A DNA stretch of 64,000 nt from Amycolatopsis lexingtonensis (GTDB taxonomy: Bacteria > Actinomycetota > Actinomycetes > Mycobacteriales > Pseudonocardiaceae), in NCBI RefSeq assembly GCF_014873755.1, contig NZ_JADBEG010000001.1, positions 4,776,501-4,840,500 of the forward strand, read 5' to 3'. The notes below the pieces were generated by a model that was given only the letters and a program-made list of their open reading frames with translations, was not told where the DNA came from and made no database searches. Numbering within the stretch: the stretch's first letter is position 1; each line of letters starts with the position of its first letter. The position numbers and the translations under genes are program-made. Shown here piece after piece: positions 44,191 to 52,853 of this stretch.

Positions 44191-47004
44191 TCAGCTACAA
44201 CCCGAAGTCGCGCCGCAGCCTTCGCAGGCGTAGCACGAGCCCGCCGGGCGCATCTTCGTGCCGCACGTCATGCACAGCGGGGCGTCCGCCGCCTTGCCGA
44301 GGCGGAGCTCCATCAGCTCCGTCGTCGTCTGGGCTTCTCGGTGCGGGTGCTCGGTTTCCTCCGCGTGCGGCTCCGGCGAGGAGTCCACTGTGGAGCGCAG
44401 GACGTCGAGGTCGACGTTCGGGGTGCCGTAGCTCGCCTCGACCTCCGCCGAGCGCTCGTCCGCCGACAGGATGCCCAGCTGCGAACGCTTTTCGTACGGC
44501 AGGTAGTCCAGCGCCAGGCGGCGGAACAGGTAGTCCATCACGCTCGTCGCGATGCGGATGTCCGGGTCGTCGGTCATGCCCGCCGGCTCGAAGCGCAGGT
44601 TCGAGAACTTCGAGACGTAGAACTCGAGCGGGATGCCGTGCTGCAGGCCGACCGAAATCGACATCGAGAACGCGTCCATCACGCCCGCCAGGGTCGAGCC
44701 CTGCTTGCCGAGCTTGACGAAGATCTCGCCGAGGCCGTCGTCCGGGTACGAACCCGCCGTCAGGTAGCCCTCCGCGCCGCCGACCGTGAACGACACCGTC
44801 TGGCTCGGGCGCTTCTTCGGCAGGCGCTTGCGGACCGGGCGGTACTCGACGACCTTCTCCGGTTCGGCCGCCGCCGACTCCTTCTTCGCCGTCGACAGCG
44901 GCTGGCCGACCTTGCAGTTGTCGCGGTAGATCGCGAGGGCCTTGAGGCCGAGCTTCCAGCCCTGGAAGTAGATCTCCTCGACCTCTTCGACGGTCGCCGA
45001 CTCCGGCATGTTGACCGTCTTCGAGATCGCGCCCGACAGGAACGGCTGCACCGCGGCCATCATCCGGACATGGCCCATCGGGGCGATCGAACGCTCGCCG
45101 ACCGCGCAGTCGAACACCTCGTAGTGCTCCGGGCGCAGGCCCGGCGCGTCGACGACGTGGCCGTTCTGCGCCACGTACTCGACGATCGCCTCGACCTGCT
45201 CGTCCTGGTAGCCGAGCGCGGTCAGCGCGCGTGGCACCGTCTGGTTGACGATCTGCATCGAGCCGCCGCCGACGAGCTTCTTGAACTTGACCAGCGAGAA
45301 GTCCGGCTCGATGCCGGTCGTGTCGCAGTCCATCATGAAGCCGATGGTGCCGGTGGGCGCGAGCACGGAAGCCTGCGCGTTGCGCCAGCCGTGCTTCGTG
45401 CCGATGTCGATGCCCTTCTTCCACTCCTGCGTCGCCAGCGCGCGGACCGCGGCGTCGTTCGAGTGGTAGGTGCGGACGAGCTCGTTCGCCGCCGCGTGCT
45501 TGCGCATCACGCGCTGGTGCGACTCGGCGTTGCGGGCGTAGCCCTCGTACGCGCCGACGACCTGGGCCATCTCCGCCGAGCGGCGGTAGGACACGCCGGT
45601 CATCAGCGACGTGATCGCCGCCGCGAGCGCGCGGCCGCCGTCGGAGTCGTACGCGTGGCCCAGCGCCATCAGCAGCGCGCCGAGGTTCGCGTAGCCGATG
45701 CCGAGCTGGCGGAACTTCCGCGTGGTGTCGGCGATCGGCTCGGTCGGGAAGTCCGCGAAGCAGATCGAGATGTCCATCGCCGTGATGACGAACTCGACGG
45801 CGCGCGCGAACAGCGGCGCGTCGAACGTGCCCTCCGGCGTGACGAACTTGAGCAGGTTCAGCGACGCCAGGTTGCAGCTCGAGTTGTCGAGGTGCATGTA
45901 CTCGCTGCACGGGTTCGACGCGGTGATCCGGCCCGACTCCGGGCAGGTGTGCCAGTCGTTGATCGTGCCGTCGTACTGGATGCCGGGGTCGGCGCACTCC
46001 CACGCGGCCTGGGCGACGCCGCGGAACAGCTTCTTCGCGTCGGTCCGCTCGATGACCTCGCCGGTCAGGCGGGCGCGCAGGCCGAAGTCGGTGCCGTTCT
46101 CGACCGCCTGCATGAACTCGTCCGACACGCGGACCGAGTTGTTCGCGTTCTGGTACTGCACCGAAGAGATGTCCGCGCCGGAGAGGTCCATGTCGAACCC
46201 GGCGTCGCGGAGGACCTTGATCTTCTCCTCTTCGCGCGCCTTCGTCTGGACGAACTCCTCGATGTCCGGGTGGTCGATGTCGAGCACGACCATCTTCGCC
46301 GCGCGCCGGGTCGCGCCGCCGGACTTGATGGTGCCCGCGGACGCGTCGGCGCCGCGCATGAACGAGACCGGGCCGGACGCGGTGCCGCCGGAGGTGAGCA
46401 GTTCCTTCGAGGAGCGGATGCGGGAGAGGTTCAGCCCGGCGCCGGATCCGCCCTTGAAGATCAGGCCCTCTTCGCGGTACCAGTTGAGGATCGACTCCAT
46501 CGTGTCGTCGACGGCGAGGATGAAGCAGGCGCTGACCTGCTGCTTCGACGACGTGCCGACGTTGAACCAGACCGGGGAGTTGAAGCTGAAGACCTGGTGC
46601 AGCAGCATCCAGGTGAGTTCGTGCTCGAAGATCTCGAGGTCCTGCGGCGTGGCGAAGTAACCGTGGTCGCGCGCGGCCTTGACGTAGGTCTTCACGACCC
46701 GGTCGATGAGCTGCTTGAGGCTGCGCTCGCGCTGCGGGCTGCCGACTGCGCCGCGGAAGTACTTGCTGGTGACGATGTTGGTGGCGTTGACCGACCAGAA
46801 CTCGGGGAACTCCACGCCGCGCTGCTCGAAGTTGACCGAGCCGTCGCGCCAGTTCGTCATCACGACGTCGCGCTGTTCCCAGGTCACCTGGTCATAGGGG
46901 TGCTGCCCCTCGGTGGTGAAGACGCGCTTCACGCTCAGCCCGCCGGCCGCCTTGCTCTTCTTGCCGGCGGCCGCGCCGGCCCCGGTTCCCACGGTTTCGG
47001 TCAT
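44191..47004 (-). CDS. nrdJ: Class II (adenosylcobalamin-dependent) ribonucleotide reductase
   Basis: Reduces ribonucleotides to deoxyribonucleotides using vitamin B12, independent of oxygen; 937 residues. Large reductase core with FSFNSPVWFN, GGSGAGLNLSRIRSS, NPCSEYMHLDNSSCNLASLN (active-site Cys region) and LAPTGTIGFMMDCDTTGIEP. The C-terminus has a zinc-binding tail: CMTCGTKM and CYACEGCG. ATG at 47004; a longer frame runs into nrdR. It sits 31 bp after nrdR and is transcribed with it. No B12 riboswitch is seen. Confidence 0.95.
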   Translation of the reverse strand: MTETVGTGAGAAAGKKSKAAGGLSVKRVFTTEGQHPYDQVTWEQRDVVMTNWRDGSVNFEQRGVEFPEFWSVNATNIVTSKYFRGAVGSPQRERSLKQLIDRVVKTYVKAARDHGYFATPQDLEIFEHELTWMLLHQVFSFNSPVWFNVGTSSKQQVSACFILAVDDTMESILNWYREEGLIFKGGSGAGLNLSRIRSSKELLTSGGTASGPVSFMRGADASAGTIKSGGATRRAAKMVVLDIDHPDIEEFVQTKAREEEKIKVLRDAGFDMDLSGADISSVQYQNANNSVRVSDEFMQAVENGTDFGLRARLTGEVIERTDAKKLFRGVAQAAWECADPGIQYDGTINDWHTCPESGRITASNPCSEYMHLDNSSCNLASLNLLKFVTPEGTFDAPLFARAVEFVITAMDISICFADFPTEPIADTTRKFRQLGIGYANLGALLMALGHAYDSDGGRALAAAITSLMTGVSYRRSAEMAQVVGAYEGYARNAESHQRVMRKHAAANELVRTYHSNDAAVRALATQEWKKGIDIGTKHGWRNAQASVLAPTGTIGFMMDCDTTGIEPDFSLVKFKKLVGGGSMQIVNQTVPRALTALGYQDEQVEAIVEYVAQNGHVVDAPGLRPEHYEVFDCAVGERSIAPMGHVRMMAAVQPFLSGAISKTVNMPESATVEEVEEIYFQGWKLGLKALAIYRDNCKVGQPLSTAKKESAAAEPEKVVEYRPVRKRLPKKRPSQTVSFTVGGAEGYLTAGSYPDDGLGEIFVKLGKQGSTLAGVMDAFSMSISVGLQHGIPLEFYVSKFSNLRFEPAGMTDDPDIRIATSVMDYLFRRLALDYLPYEKRSQLGILSADERSAEVEASYGTPNVDLDVLRSTVDSSPEPHAEETEHPHREAQTTTELMELRLGKAADAPLCMTCGTKMRPAGSCYACEGCGATSGCS

Positions 47005-47035
47005 CGGTCGAACCCTCACTCCCGCAGCGGGACGG

Positions 47036-47530
47036 TCAATCGCCGTCTTCGCGCTGATCGCTCTCCTCCGGAGCAGCAGAACCCGCCATGGCCTCACGTA
47101 GATCGGCGATCTCCTTCTCGAAGTCCTCGACCGACGAGAAGGAGCGGTAGACGCTGGCGAACCGGAGGTAGGCGACCCCGTCGAGCTCACGCAGCGGGCC
47201 CAGGATGGCCAGGCCGACCTCGTGACTCGGGATCTCCGCCAGACCGGCGGAGCGGATCGACTCCTCCACGCGCTGCGCGAGCTGCTGCAGCGCGTCGTCG
47301 TCGACCGGCCTGCCCTGGCAGGCGCGGCGGACGCCGCTCACCACCTTGTCCCGGCTGAACTGTTCGGTGACCCCGGACCGCTTGACGACGGCGAGCACCA
47401 TCGTCTCCGAAGTCGTGAACCGCCGTCCGCACGACGCGCACGAGCGCCGCCTGCGGATCGCCTGGCCTTCATCCACCTCTCGGGAGTCGACGACCCGAGA
47501 GTCCGCATGCCGGCAGAACGGGCACCTCAT
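47036..47530 (-). CDS. nrdR: Transcriptional repressor NrdR
   Basis: ATP/dATP-sensing repressor of ribonucleotide reductase genes, 164 residues. Zinc ribbon C3/C6 and C31/C34 ([14 protein letters not shown]) followed by an ATP-cone domain (about 46-136; [20 protein letters not shown]) and an acidic tail. ATG at 47530 with GGAAGG upstream. A NrdR-like box and three DnaA-like boxes lie in its leader. In M. tuberculosis nrdR also neighbours chiZ and lexA. Confidence 0.95.
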   Translation of the reverse strand: MRCPFCRHADSRVVDSREVDEGQAIRRRRSCASCGRRFTTSETMVLAVVKRSGVTEQFSRDKVVSGVRRACQGRPVDDDALQQLAQRVEESIRSAGLAEIPSHEVGLAILGPLRELDGVAYLRFASVYRSFSSVEDFEKEIADLREAMAGSAAPEESDQREDGD

Positions 47531-47638
47531 CCGCCGATCACCTTCCCCTCTTCGCTCGCCGCCCCGGTCGACGTCCCCCCGGCCACCACGCGTGGCCGTG
47601 CCGCGACCGCCCGGTACCCCTGCACCTGGTGATCGACT

Positions 47639-47711
47639 TGTGGACATCCGGTGGGTAAAAGACGGCCAGCTGTGGACAACTGCTGCCCAGTCTACCCCAA
47701 CCTGTGGACCA
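47639..47711. promoter_or_regulatory. Three DnaA-box-like 9-mers at exact 32-bp spacing
   Basis: TGTGGACAT at 47639-47647, TGTGGACAA at 47671-47679 and TGTGGACCA at 47703-47711, all in the same orientation. The middle one is the exact reverse complement of TTGTCCACA, the preferred DnaA box of high-GC actinomycetes. The start positions differ by 32 and 32 bp, about three helical turns, so the boxes face the same side of the DNA. They lie in the promoter/leader of nrdRJ; DnaA control of ribonucleotide reductase genes is known in E. coli and B. subtilis. Confidence 0.65.
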
Positions 47712-47726
47712 ACTACAGCGGTGTAA

Positions 47727-47742
47727 CTACTACATATAGCGG
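47727..47742. promoter_or_regulatory. NrdR-box-like element
   Basis: The core CTACATATAG at 47730-47739 fits the core CwAtATaTwG of the NrdR box at nine of ten positions. It is upstream of nrdR-nrdJ, so autoregulation is likely. NrdR normally binds two boxes about 30 bp apart; I could not find a convincing second copy. Confidence 0.55.
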
Positions 47743-47932
47743 GCGAGCGTAGAACTCGGGGCGGGCGGGCGCAAGCCGCGCGGGCGTGTCGGCCCCAGCC
47801 GGGTGAGACGTCCCGCGGCCGCGGGCGCGAACCTCGTCGCGGCGCCTCCCGTCGCGAGTGGACTCAAGCAGGCGGGGCCCGTTTCACCGGCGCGGCAAGC
47901 CGTCGCGGCGGCACCCGATCGGCCCCGCCGGC

Positions 47933-47956
47933 GATTTCACCGGGCCGGGTGAAATC
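47933..47956 (-). terminator. Hairpin downstream of the chiZ-like gene
   Basis: GATTTCACC (47933-47941) pairs perfectly with GGTGAAATC (47948-47956) around a six-base loop. It is about 80 bp after the chiZ-like stop on the minus strand, a plausible intrinsic terminator. Confidence 0.55.
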
Positions 47957-48034
47957 CCGGCCGGCGCCGGCGCAAGCCGATAACGGCGTTTCGCAACCAC
48001 CTCGACTCGGCATCCCCGGAGAAGGGAGACGGCA

Positions 48035-48493
48035 TCACGGGACATCGGCGACCGGGACGGTGAGGGGCAGCCCGGGCACCAGGACGGCCCGGTCCAGGCG
48101 GTTCAGCTCCTTGATCTGGGCGACGACCGCGCCCGGCTCGCTCTCCGGAGCGAAGCGCGCGGCCAGCGAAGACAGCGTGTCGCCCGGCTCGACCGACACC
48201 GTCGCGGTCCGCTCCGGCACCGGGGCACCCGAAGGACCGCCGCCCAGCAGGCCGAGGCCGGCGACCACCAGGCAGCTCGCGACGGCGAGCGCGACGAGCC
48301 ACGGCCACCGCACCGGCACCCGCCGCGGCGCCGCGCAGGACGAGCCGGCCGGGCGGCGGCCCGCGACGACCCGGGCGCGGGTCGGCGGGCGGTCCACCTC
48401 GCCGCGGCGCCCGCGCAGCACGCGGACGGGCCGGGGTGGCGCCGGGACCGGGGTCGCCGGGCGGGCGTGCCCGCGTTCGGCCAGAATGGACAT
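48035..48493 (-). CDS. ChiZ-like SOS-associated LysM membrane protein
   Basis: Small envelope protein of 152 residues. An Arg/Pro-rich cytoplasmic N-terminus (1-62) precedes one membrane span (about 64-85) and an external LysM domain (about 97-147; [20 protein letters not shown]). It occupies the place of M. tuberculosis chiZ (Rv2719c), a DNA-damage-induced cell-wall/cell-division protein divergent from lexA. ATG with GAGGAGG five bases upstream and an SOS box 66 bp upstream. Likely role: arrest of division during DNA damage. Confidence 0.85.
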   Translation of the reverse strand: MSILAERGHARPATPVPAPPRPVRVLRGRRGEVDRPPTRARVVAGRRPAGSSCAAPRRVPVRWPWLVALAVASCLVVAGLGLLGGGPSGAPVPERTATVSVEPGDTLSSLAARFAPESEPGAVVAQIKELNRLDRAVLVPGLPLTVPVADVP

Positions 48494-48558
48494 CCGAACC
48501 TCCTCGAAACCCTGGTGTCCGCCCGTTTCCGGAGCCGGGACCGGCCCGCGGATCAAGG

Positions 48559-48574
48559 TCGAACAAGCGTTCTA
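48559..48574. promoter_or_regulatory. SOS (LexA) box proximal to the chiZ-like gene
   Basis: TCGAACAAGCGTTCTA matches the actinobacterial LexA box TCGAACnnnnGTTCGA with one mismatch. It lies 66 bp upstream of the chiZ-like ATG, a usual distance for repression of that promoter. Confidence 0.82.
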
Positions 48575-48638
48575 TCGAACGCCCGTGCGAAGGTCTACCA
48601 CCTACCACCGACAAAATCGAGCGGACACGGCGTGTCGA

Positions 48639-48654
48639 TCGAACAGATGTTTGA
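48639..48654. promoter_or_regulatory. SOS (LexA) box proximal to lexA
   Basis: TCGAACAGATGTTTGA fits the LexA box TCGAACnnnnGTTyGA. It lies 135 bp upstream of the lexA GTG and 80 bp (start to start) from the first box, so each divergent promoter has its own operator. Confidence 0.82.
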
Positions 48655-48788
48655 AATCGTCGTGCCCGGGGGCTAACGTCGGTGACCAGGGCATCTGCCG
48701 GGCAGGTGCCGCCCGGCGAGGCTGCCCGCACCCGGCGGGCGGCGGCCGGCGCGCAGATACGTGCAGCGAACGTCTGGGAGGCGACGCA

Positions 48789-49514
48789 GTGGCGAAGGAG
48801 AACAAAGCGGGCAGGACCAGTGGGTCCCCCGGTGGCTCGGGCAAGGTGCACGCCATGCCCGAGGTGTACGACGTGGACGAGACCCTCACCGTCCGCCAGC
48901 AGCAGGTCCTCGACGTGATCCGCTCGTGGGTGAGCCGGTTCGGCTACCCGCCGAGCGTCCGCGAGATCGGGGAAGCGGTCGGGCTGACGTCGACGTCGTC
49001 GGTCTCCCACCAGCTGCGCGCCCTGCAGCGCAAGGGTTACCTGCGCCGGGACGCGAACCGCCCGCGCGCGGTCGGCGTCCTCTCGGCGACCGACGACAAC
49101 CCCATGGGCATCGAGATGGACCAGCAGCCGGTCATGCCGAAGGCGGCGTACGTGCCGCTGGTCGGCCGGATCGCCGCCGGTGGACCGGTGCTGGCCGAGC
49201 AGGCCATCGAGGACGTCTTCCCGCTGCCGCGGGAGATCGTCGGCGAGGGCGAGCTGTTCCTGCTGAAGGTCACCGGTGACTCGATGATCGACGCCGCCAT
49301 CACCGACGGCGACTGGGTCGTGGTCCGCCAGCAGCCGGACGCGGACAACGGCGAGATCGTCGCGGCGATGATCGACGGCGAGGCCACGGTCAAGACGTTC
49401 AAGCGCAAGAACGGCCACATCTGGCTGATGCCGCACAACGAGGCGTACGAGCCGATCCCCGGCGACGACGCGACGGTGCTCGGCAAGGTCGTGGCGGTCC
49501 TGCGCCGCCTCTGA
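48789..49514 (+). CDS. lexA: SOS repressor LexA
   Basis: Repressor of the DNA-damage regulon, 241 residues. N-terminal winged helix (about 31-95; [20 protein letters not shown]), then the self-cleaving S24 peptidase domain: cleavage bond A130-G131 (RIAAGGPV), nucleophile S165 in GDSMID and general base K202 in EATVKTFKR. It cleaves itself when RecA filaments form. GTG start with GGGAGG seven bases upstream; the N-terminal extension of about 30 residues is Lys/Gly-rich. Confidence 0.96.
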   Translation: MAKENKAGRTSGSPGGSGKVHAMPEVYDVDETLTVRQQQVLDVIRSWVSRFGYPPSVREIGEAVGLTSTSSVSHQLRALQRKGYLRRDANRPRAVGVLSATDDNPMGIEMDQQPVMPKAAYVPLVGRIAAGGPVLAEQAIEDVFPLPREIVGEGELFLLKVTGDSMIDAAITDGDWVVVRQQPDADNGEIVAAMIDGEATVKTFKRKNGHIWLMPHNEAYEPIPGDDATVLGKVVAVLRRL

Positions 49515-49577
49515 CGAGTCGGCTGGGGCGCAGTGTGTCCGCGGAAAGCGCGGACCACGGCCGATCGTCAGGTGTCT

Positions 49578-49622
49578 TCTGGGGGTGCAACCCCCAGACC
49601 CCGCCCGGGGGCGAGCCCCCGG
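49578..49622 (+). terminator. Tandem hairpins after lexA
   Basis: TCTGGGGGT/ACCCCCAGA around three bases (49578-49598) is followed by CCGGGGG/CCCCCGG around four bases (49605-49622). Together they probably terminate lexA and the convergent gene at 49729. Confidence 0.7.
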
Positions 49623-49728
49623 ACCCCCGCCTTGGTCGCCTTGGCGCGAGAGCCCAAGGTTCGCACCGCCGAGGCGGGTGCTGGAGGTTCACCGGATCGG
49701 ATGATCTTCGGCCGTGGGGAGCCGAAAG

Positions 49729-50742
49729 TCAGCGGCGAGAACGGCGACGCAGTTTGCTGAAGCCGAACCAGCCGACGCCGACCACCGCGAGCGTGATCCC
49801 GGCAGCGGGCAGGACGGGGAGCCCGGCCCCGTCCCCCGACGAGCCGGACGACGCGCTGGTGCCGGTCGAGGTCGTCCCCTCCGCCGGTGCGCCGGACTGC
49901 GCGGCCAGAGCCGCCGCGCCCCGCACCGTGCGGAGGGGCTGGCCCACGCCTTCGCTGCCCGAGACCAGGGTGCCGTCGGGATCGAAGGCGATCGCCTCGC
50001 CCTGCTTCTCCCCCGGCAACGGGATCCGGACCGGGGTGCGCTGCAACGCGGCCAGGAGATCGCCGTCCGGAACCGCGTACACGTAAGCGTCCGTGTAGGT
50101 CCGCAGCGCGACGACACTGCCGTCGGCCATCGAAGCGCCGCCGGTGACCAGCACCGAGCCGATCGAGCCGACCGGTCCGCCCTGGGTGTCCGTCGTCTCG
50201 ATCTTCAGCGAGCCGACCTTCTCCAGGTTGGTCGGGCCCGGGCTCGCCATCGGCCCCGAGGGCCGGTACACGCGAGCCTCGCCCAGGATGTCCTTGGTGA
50301 TCAGGTACGGCGTCCCCGACTTGTCCATCAGCAGCGCTTCGGTGTCGTGCTGGCCGTCGGGGTAGGTGAGGCGGTGCAGCGTCACCTTGCCCTCGGGGCT
50401 CATCTCCAGCAGGGCGACCGTCAGCCGCCCCTTCTGGTTGTCGCCGGTGTCCGAGAGCCACAGGCGCCCGTCGGACGTGCGGGCCAGGTCCTCGACGTCG
50501 AACGGGTCGGTCTTGTCCGTGAGGACCTTCTGGACCTTGCAGTCCCGCCCGAGCACGAACACCTGGACCTTGGTGCCGCCGTCGTTGATCGCGTAGAACT
50601 TCGAGCCGTCGGAGACCAGGCCGGACAGCTCGCCGATGCGCGAATCCTTCATCGTGCACAACGGCTGCGGCGTCTCGGCCGCCGAAGCGGGTACCGCCCC
50701 GCCGAACACGGCCAAAAAGACCAACGCGACAACCCAGCGCAC
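49729..50742 (-). CDS. Secreted, C-terminally anchored protein of unknown function
   Basis: Protein of 337 residues with a signal peptide (about 1-21, WVVALVFLAVFGGAVPASA), a repetitive beta-rich ectodomain with propeller-like stretches (FYAINDGGTKVQVFVLGRDC; GRLWLSDTGDNQKG; VVALRTYTDAYVY), a Ser/Thr/Gly-rich linker (about 285-305), and a C-terminal span plus RRRSRR stop-transfer. It resembles the lexA neighbour Rv2721c of M. tuberculosis in place and build. GTG at 50742 with GGAGG seven bases upstream; that site lies in a perfect hairpin shared with the hflX 3' end. Function unknown. Confidence 0.82.
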   Translation of the reverse strand: MRWVVALVFLAVFGGAVPASAAETPQPLCTMKDSRIGELSGLVSDGSKFYAINDGGTKVQVFVLGRDCKVQKVLTDKTDPFDVEDLARTSDGRLWLSDTGDNQKGRLTVALLEMSPEGKVTLHRLTYPDGQHDTEALLMDKSGTPYLITKDILGEARVYRPSGPMASPGPTNLEKVGSLKIETTDTQGGPVGSIGSVLVTGGASMADGSVVALRTYTDAYVYAVPDGDLLAALQRTPVRIPLPGEKQGEAIAFDPDGTLVSGSEGVGQPLRTVRGAAALAAQSGAPAEGTTSTGTSASSGSSGDGAGLPVLPAAGITLAVVGVGWFGFSKLRRRSRR

Positions 50743-50750
50743 GCAGCCAC

Positions 50751-50790
50751 CTCCGTAGTGTGCGACCCCAGCGGATCGCACACTACGGAG
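50751..50790 (-). terminator. Perfect 15-bp-arm hairpin between hflX and the next gene; may hide its ribosome binding site
   Basis: CTCCGTAGTGTGCGA (50751-50765) and its exact complement TCGCACACTACGGAG (50776-50790) enclose ten bases. On the minus strand it lies just after the hflX stop and ends in GGAG of the GGAGG that serves the next GTG at 50742. It could end hflX transcription or, in a read-through RNA, mask that ribosome binding site. Confidence 0.8.
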
Positions 50791-50795
50791 ACGTC

Positions 50796-52244
50796 TCAGG
50801 CCCTGGTCGAGTTGGTCTCGAACTCGCGCAAAGCCGCCGCGAGGTCCGGCCGGACCCGCACCAGCAGGCGCGTGCCGTCTTCGGCGTGTTCCTCTTCGAG
50901 GACTTCGCCGTCCGCGTGCGCCCGCGCGACGAGCTCGCCGCGCGCGTAGGGCACGAGGACCTCGACGGTGACCTCCGGCCGCGGCAGGCGGTCGGCGAGC
51001 ACCTCGACGAGCTCCGCGATGCCCGCCCCGGTCCGCGCCGAGACCTGGACCGAGCCGGCCAGCGCGTGCCGCAGCCGGGCGAGGCTGACCTCGTCGGACG
51101 CGTCGATCTTGTTGATCACCAGCAGCTCCGGCGGGAGCGGCTCCTTGCGCTTGCGGGTGATCTCGCCGAGCACCTCGCGCACGGCGCTGACCTGCTCCTC
51201 CGGCGCCGGGTCGGACCCGTCCACCACGTGCAGCAGCAGGTCCGCGTCCGCGGCCTCCTCCAGCGTCGAGCGGAACGCGTCCACCAGCTGGTGCGGCAGG
51301 TGCCGCACGAAGCCGACGGTGTCGGTCAGCGTGTAGCCACGGCCGTCCGCAGTCTGCGCGCGGCGCGTGGTCGGGTCGAGGGTGGCGAACAGCGCGTCCT
51401 CCACCAGCACCCCGGCCCCGGTCAGCGCGTTGAGCAGGCTCGACTTGCCGGCGTTGGTGTAGCCGACGATCGCCACGCTGGGCACCTCGTTGGCCAGCCG
51501 CCGCCCGCGCTTCGTCTCGCGGATGGTGTCCATGGCGGCGATCTCGCGACGCAGCTTCGCCACGCGCTTGTTGATCCGCCGCCGGTCGGTCTCGAGCTTG
51601 GTCTCACCGGGACCGCGCAGGCCCACGCCGCCGTTCGCGCCACCGGCGCGGCCACCGGCCTGCCGGGACAGCGACGCACCCCACCCGCGCAGCCGCGGGA
51701 TCAGGTACTGCAGCTGGGCCAGCTCGACCTGCGCCTTGCCCTCCTTGGACCGGGCGTGCTGGGCGAAGATGTCGAGGATCAGGGCGGTCCGGTCGATGAC
51801 CTTGACCTTGACCTTCTCCTCGAGCTGCCGCAGCTGGCCCGGCGAGAGCTCGCCGTCGCAGATCACGGTGTCGGCGCCGGTCGAGCCGACGATGTCCCGC
51901 AGCTCCTTGACCTTGCCCGACCCGATGTAGGTGGCCGGGTCCGGCTTCGGCCGCCGCTGGATGAGGCCTTCGAGGACCTCCGAGCCCGCCGTCTCGGCCA
52001 GGCGCGCCAGCTCGGCCAGCGACGCCTCGGACTGCAGGGCCGTGCCCTCGGTCCACACGCCGACCAGCACGACGCGTTCCAGCCGCAGTTGCCGGTACTC
52101 GACTTCGGTGACGTCCTCGAGCTCCGTGGACAGTCCCCTGACCCGGCGGAGCGACGCCCGGTCCTCGAGCTCCATCTCACCCGTCGACGGGTCGCCGTCG
52201 TACAGGTCGTCGTCGTGGTCTTCGGTGTGTGTCAGTTCTGTCAT
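50796..52244 (-). CDS. hflX: GTPase HflX
   Basis: Ribosome-associated GTPase of 482 residues that splits stalled or hibernating 70S ribosomes; actinobacterial HflX affects macrolide tolerance. N-terminal HflX domain (about 50-250, with the GPGETKLETDRRRI helix) and G domain: G1 GYTNAGKSSL, G2 in FATLDPTTR, G3 DTVGFV, G4 NKID. The acidic N-terminal 30 residues are poorly conserved. In M. tuberculosis hflX neighbours dapF and miaA; here three genes intervene. Confidence 0.95.
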   Translation of the reverse strand: MTELTHTEDHDDDLYDGDPSTGEMELEDRASLRRVRGLSTELEDVTEVEYRQLRLERVVLVGVWTEGTALQSEASLAELARLAETAGSEVLEGLIQRRPKPDPATYIGSGKVKELRDIVGSTGADTVICDGELSPGQLRQLEEKVKVKVIDRTALILDIFAQHARSKEGKAQVELAQLQYLIPRLRGWGASLSRQAGGRAGGANGGVGLRGPGETKLETDRRRINKRVAKLRREIAAMDTIRETKRGRRLANEVPSVAIVGYTNAGKSSLLNALTGAGVLVEDALFATLDPTTRRAQTADGRGYTLTDTVGFVRHLPHQLVDAFRSTLEEAADADLLLHVVDGSDPAPEEQVSAVREVLGEITRKRKEPLPPELLVINKIDASDEVSLARLRHALAGSVQVSARTGAGIAELVEVLADRLPRPEVTVEVLVPYARGELVARAHADGEVLEEEHAEDGTRLLVRVRPDLAAALREFETNSTRA

Positions 52245-52286
52245 CGTGCCTCCATGTTCCCACGTTTCGCCGCGGGAACCGAACTT

Positions 52287-52790
52287 TTACGTGCTGGGAT
52301 AGGTGGCGAGGTAGACCGCGGTGCGCTCGGCGCCGGGACGACGGGGGCGCGCGCGGAACTCCTCGAGCAGGGCGTTGAGCCGCGTTTCCAGCTCCGCCCG
52401 CTCCTCGGGGGCCACCTGGACGACCAGGCGCGACTGGTGCACGCCCTCGAATCCGGTTTCGGCGATCTCGGCCAGATAGGCCTCGAGAACCGCCTGCTCC
52501 ACGTCCTTGTCACCGCATGAGTCGAGTGTCCACGAAAGCCCGGTCGAAAGATACGGGATTTCCTTGGCGCCCCGGGCTCCGCGACGCGGCGGCTGCGCGG
52601 CGAGGAAACCGGTTTCGACGAGCTTGCGCACGTGGTGCAGCGTCGTCGCCGGGTCCCGGCCCAGCCGCTCGGCGAGCTCCTTGTTCGTCAGCGCCTCCGA
52701 GAAGGTCAACCGGATGATGCGCAGCCGTATTCCGGAGGCCAGCGCGGCGGCCTCGGCTTCGGTGGCGGTACGTCGTTTCGCGGGGAGCAC
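52287..52790 (-). CDS. ArsR-type winged-helix regulator
   Basis: DNA-binding protein of 167 residues. Winged helix at about 15-75 (GIRLRIIRLTFSEALTNKEL; RDPATTLHHVRKLVETGFLA), then a helical C-terminal domain of unknown ligand specificity (about 100-167). It is divergent from the MFS gene, with a perfect 24-bp dyad in between. It probably represses the exporter and itself. Confidence 0.85.
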   Translation of the reverse strand: MLPAKRRTATEAEAAALASGIRLRIIRLTFSEALTNKELAERLGRDPATTLHHVRKLVETGFLAAQPPRRGARGAKEIPYLSTGLSWTLDSCGDKDVEQAVLEAYLAEIAETGFEGVHQSRLVVQVAPEERAELETRLNALLEEFRARPRRPGAERTAVYLATYPST

Positions 52791-52810
52791 CGGTACAGCC
52801 TAGGGCGAAC

Positions 52811-52834
52811 AGTGATTGACAGTTTCCAATCACT
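52811..52834. promoter_or_regulatory. 24-bp operator between arsR-like and MFS genes
   Basis: AGTGATTG (52811-52818) and CAATCACT (52827-52834) form perfect arms around eight bases. A TTGACA hexamer overlaps the left arm and could be a -35 element for the MFS gene. Confidence 0.75.
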
Positions 52835-52853
52835 CCCGGCAGACTCGGGAGCC

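Larger units (their letters stand above)
47531..48034. other. 504-bp gap: nrdRJ leader and chiZ-like 3' region
   Basis: No credible gene. The left half is the nrdRJ regulatory leader (DnaA-like boxes 47639-47711, NrdR-like box 47727-47742). The right half is very GC-rich with a hairpin at 47933-47956 and no recognisable coding frame. Confidence 0.7.

Noticed and set aside
47004..47760. B12 riboswitch in front of nrdJ or nrdR
   Set aside because: nrdJ has only 31 bp before it and no B12-box or cobalamin-type fold is evident in the nrdR leader.
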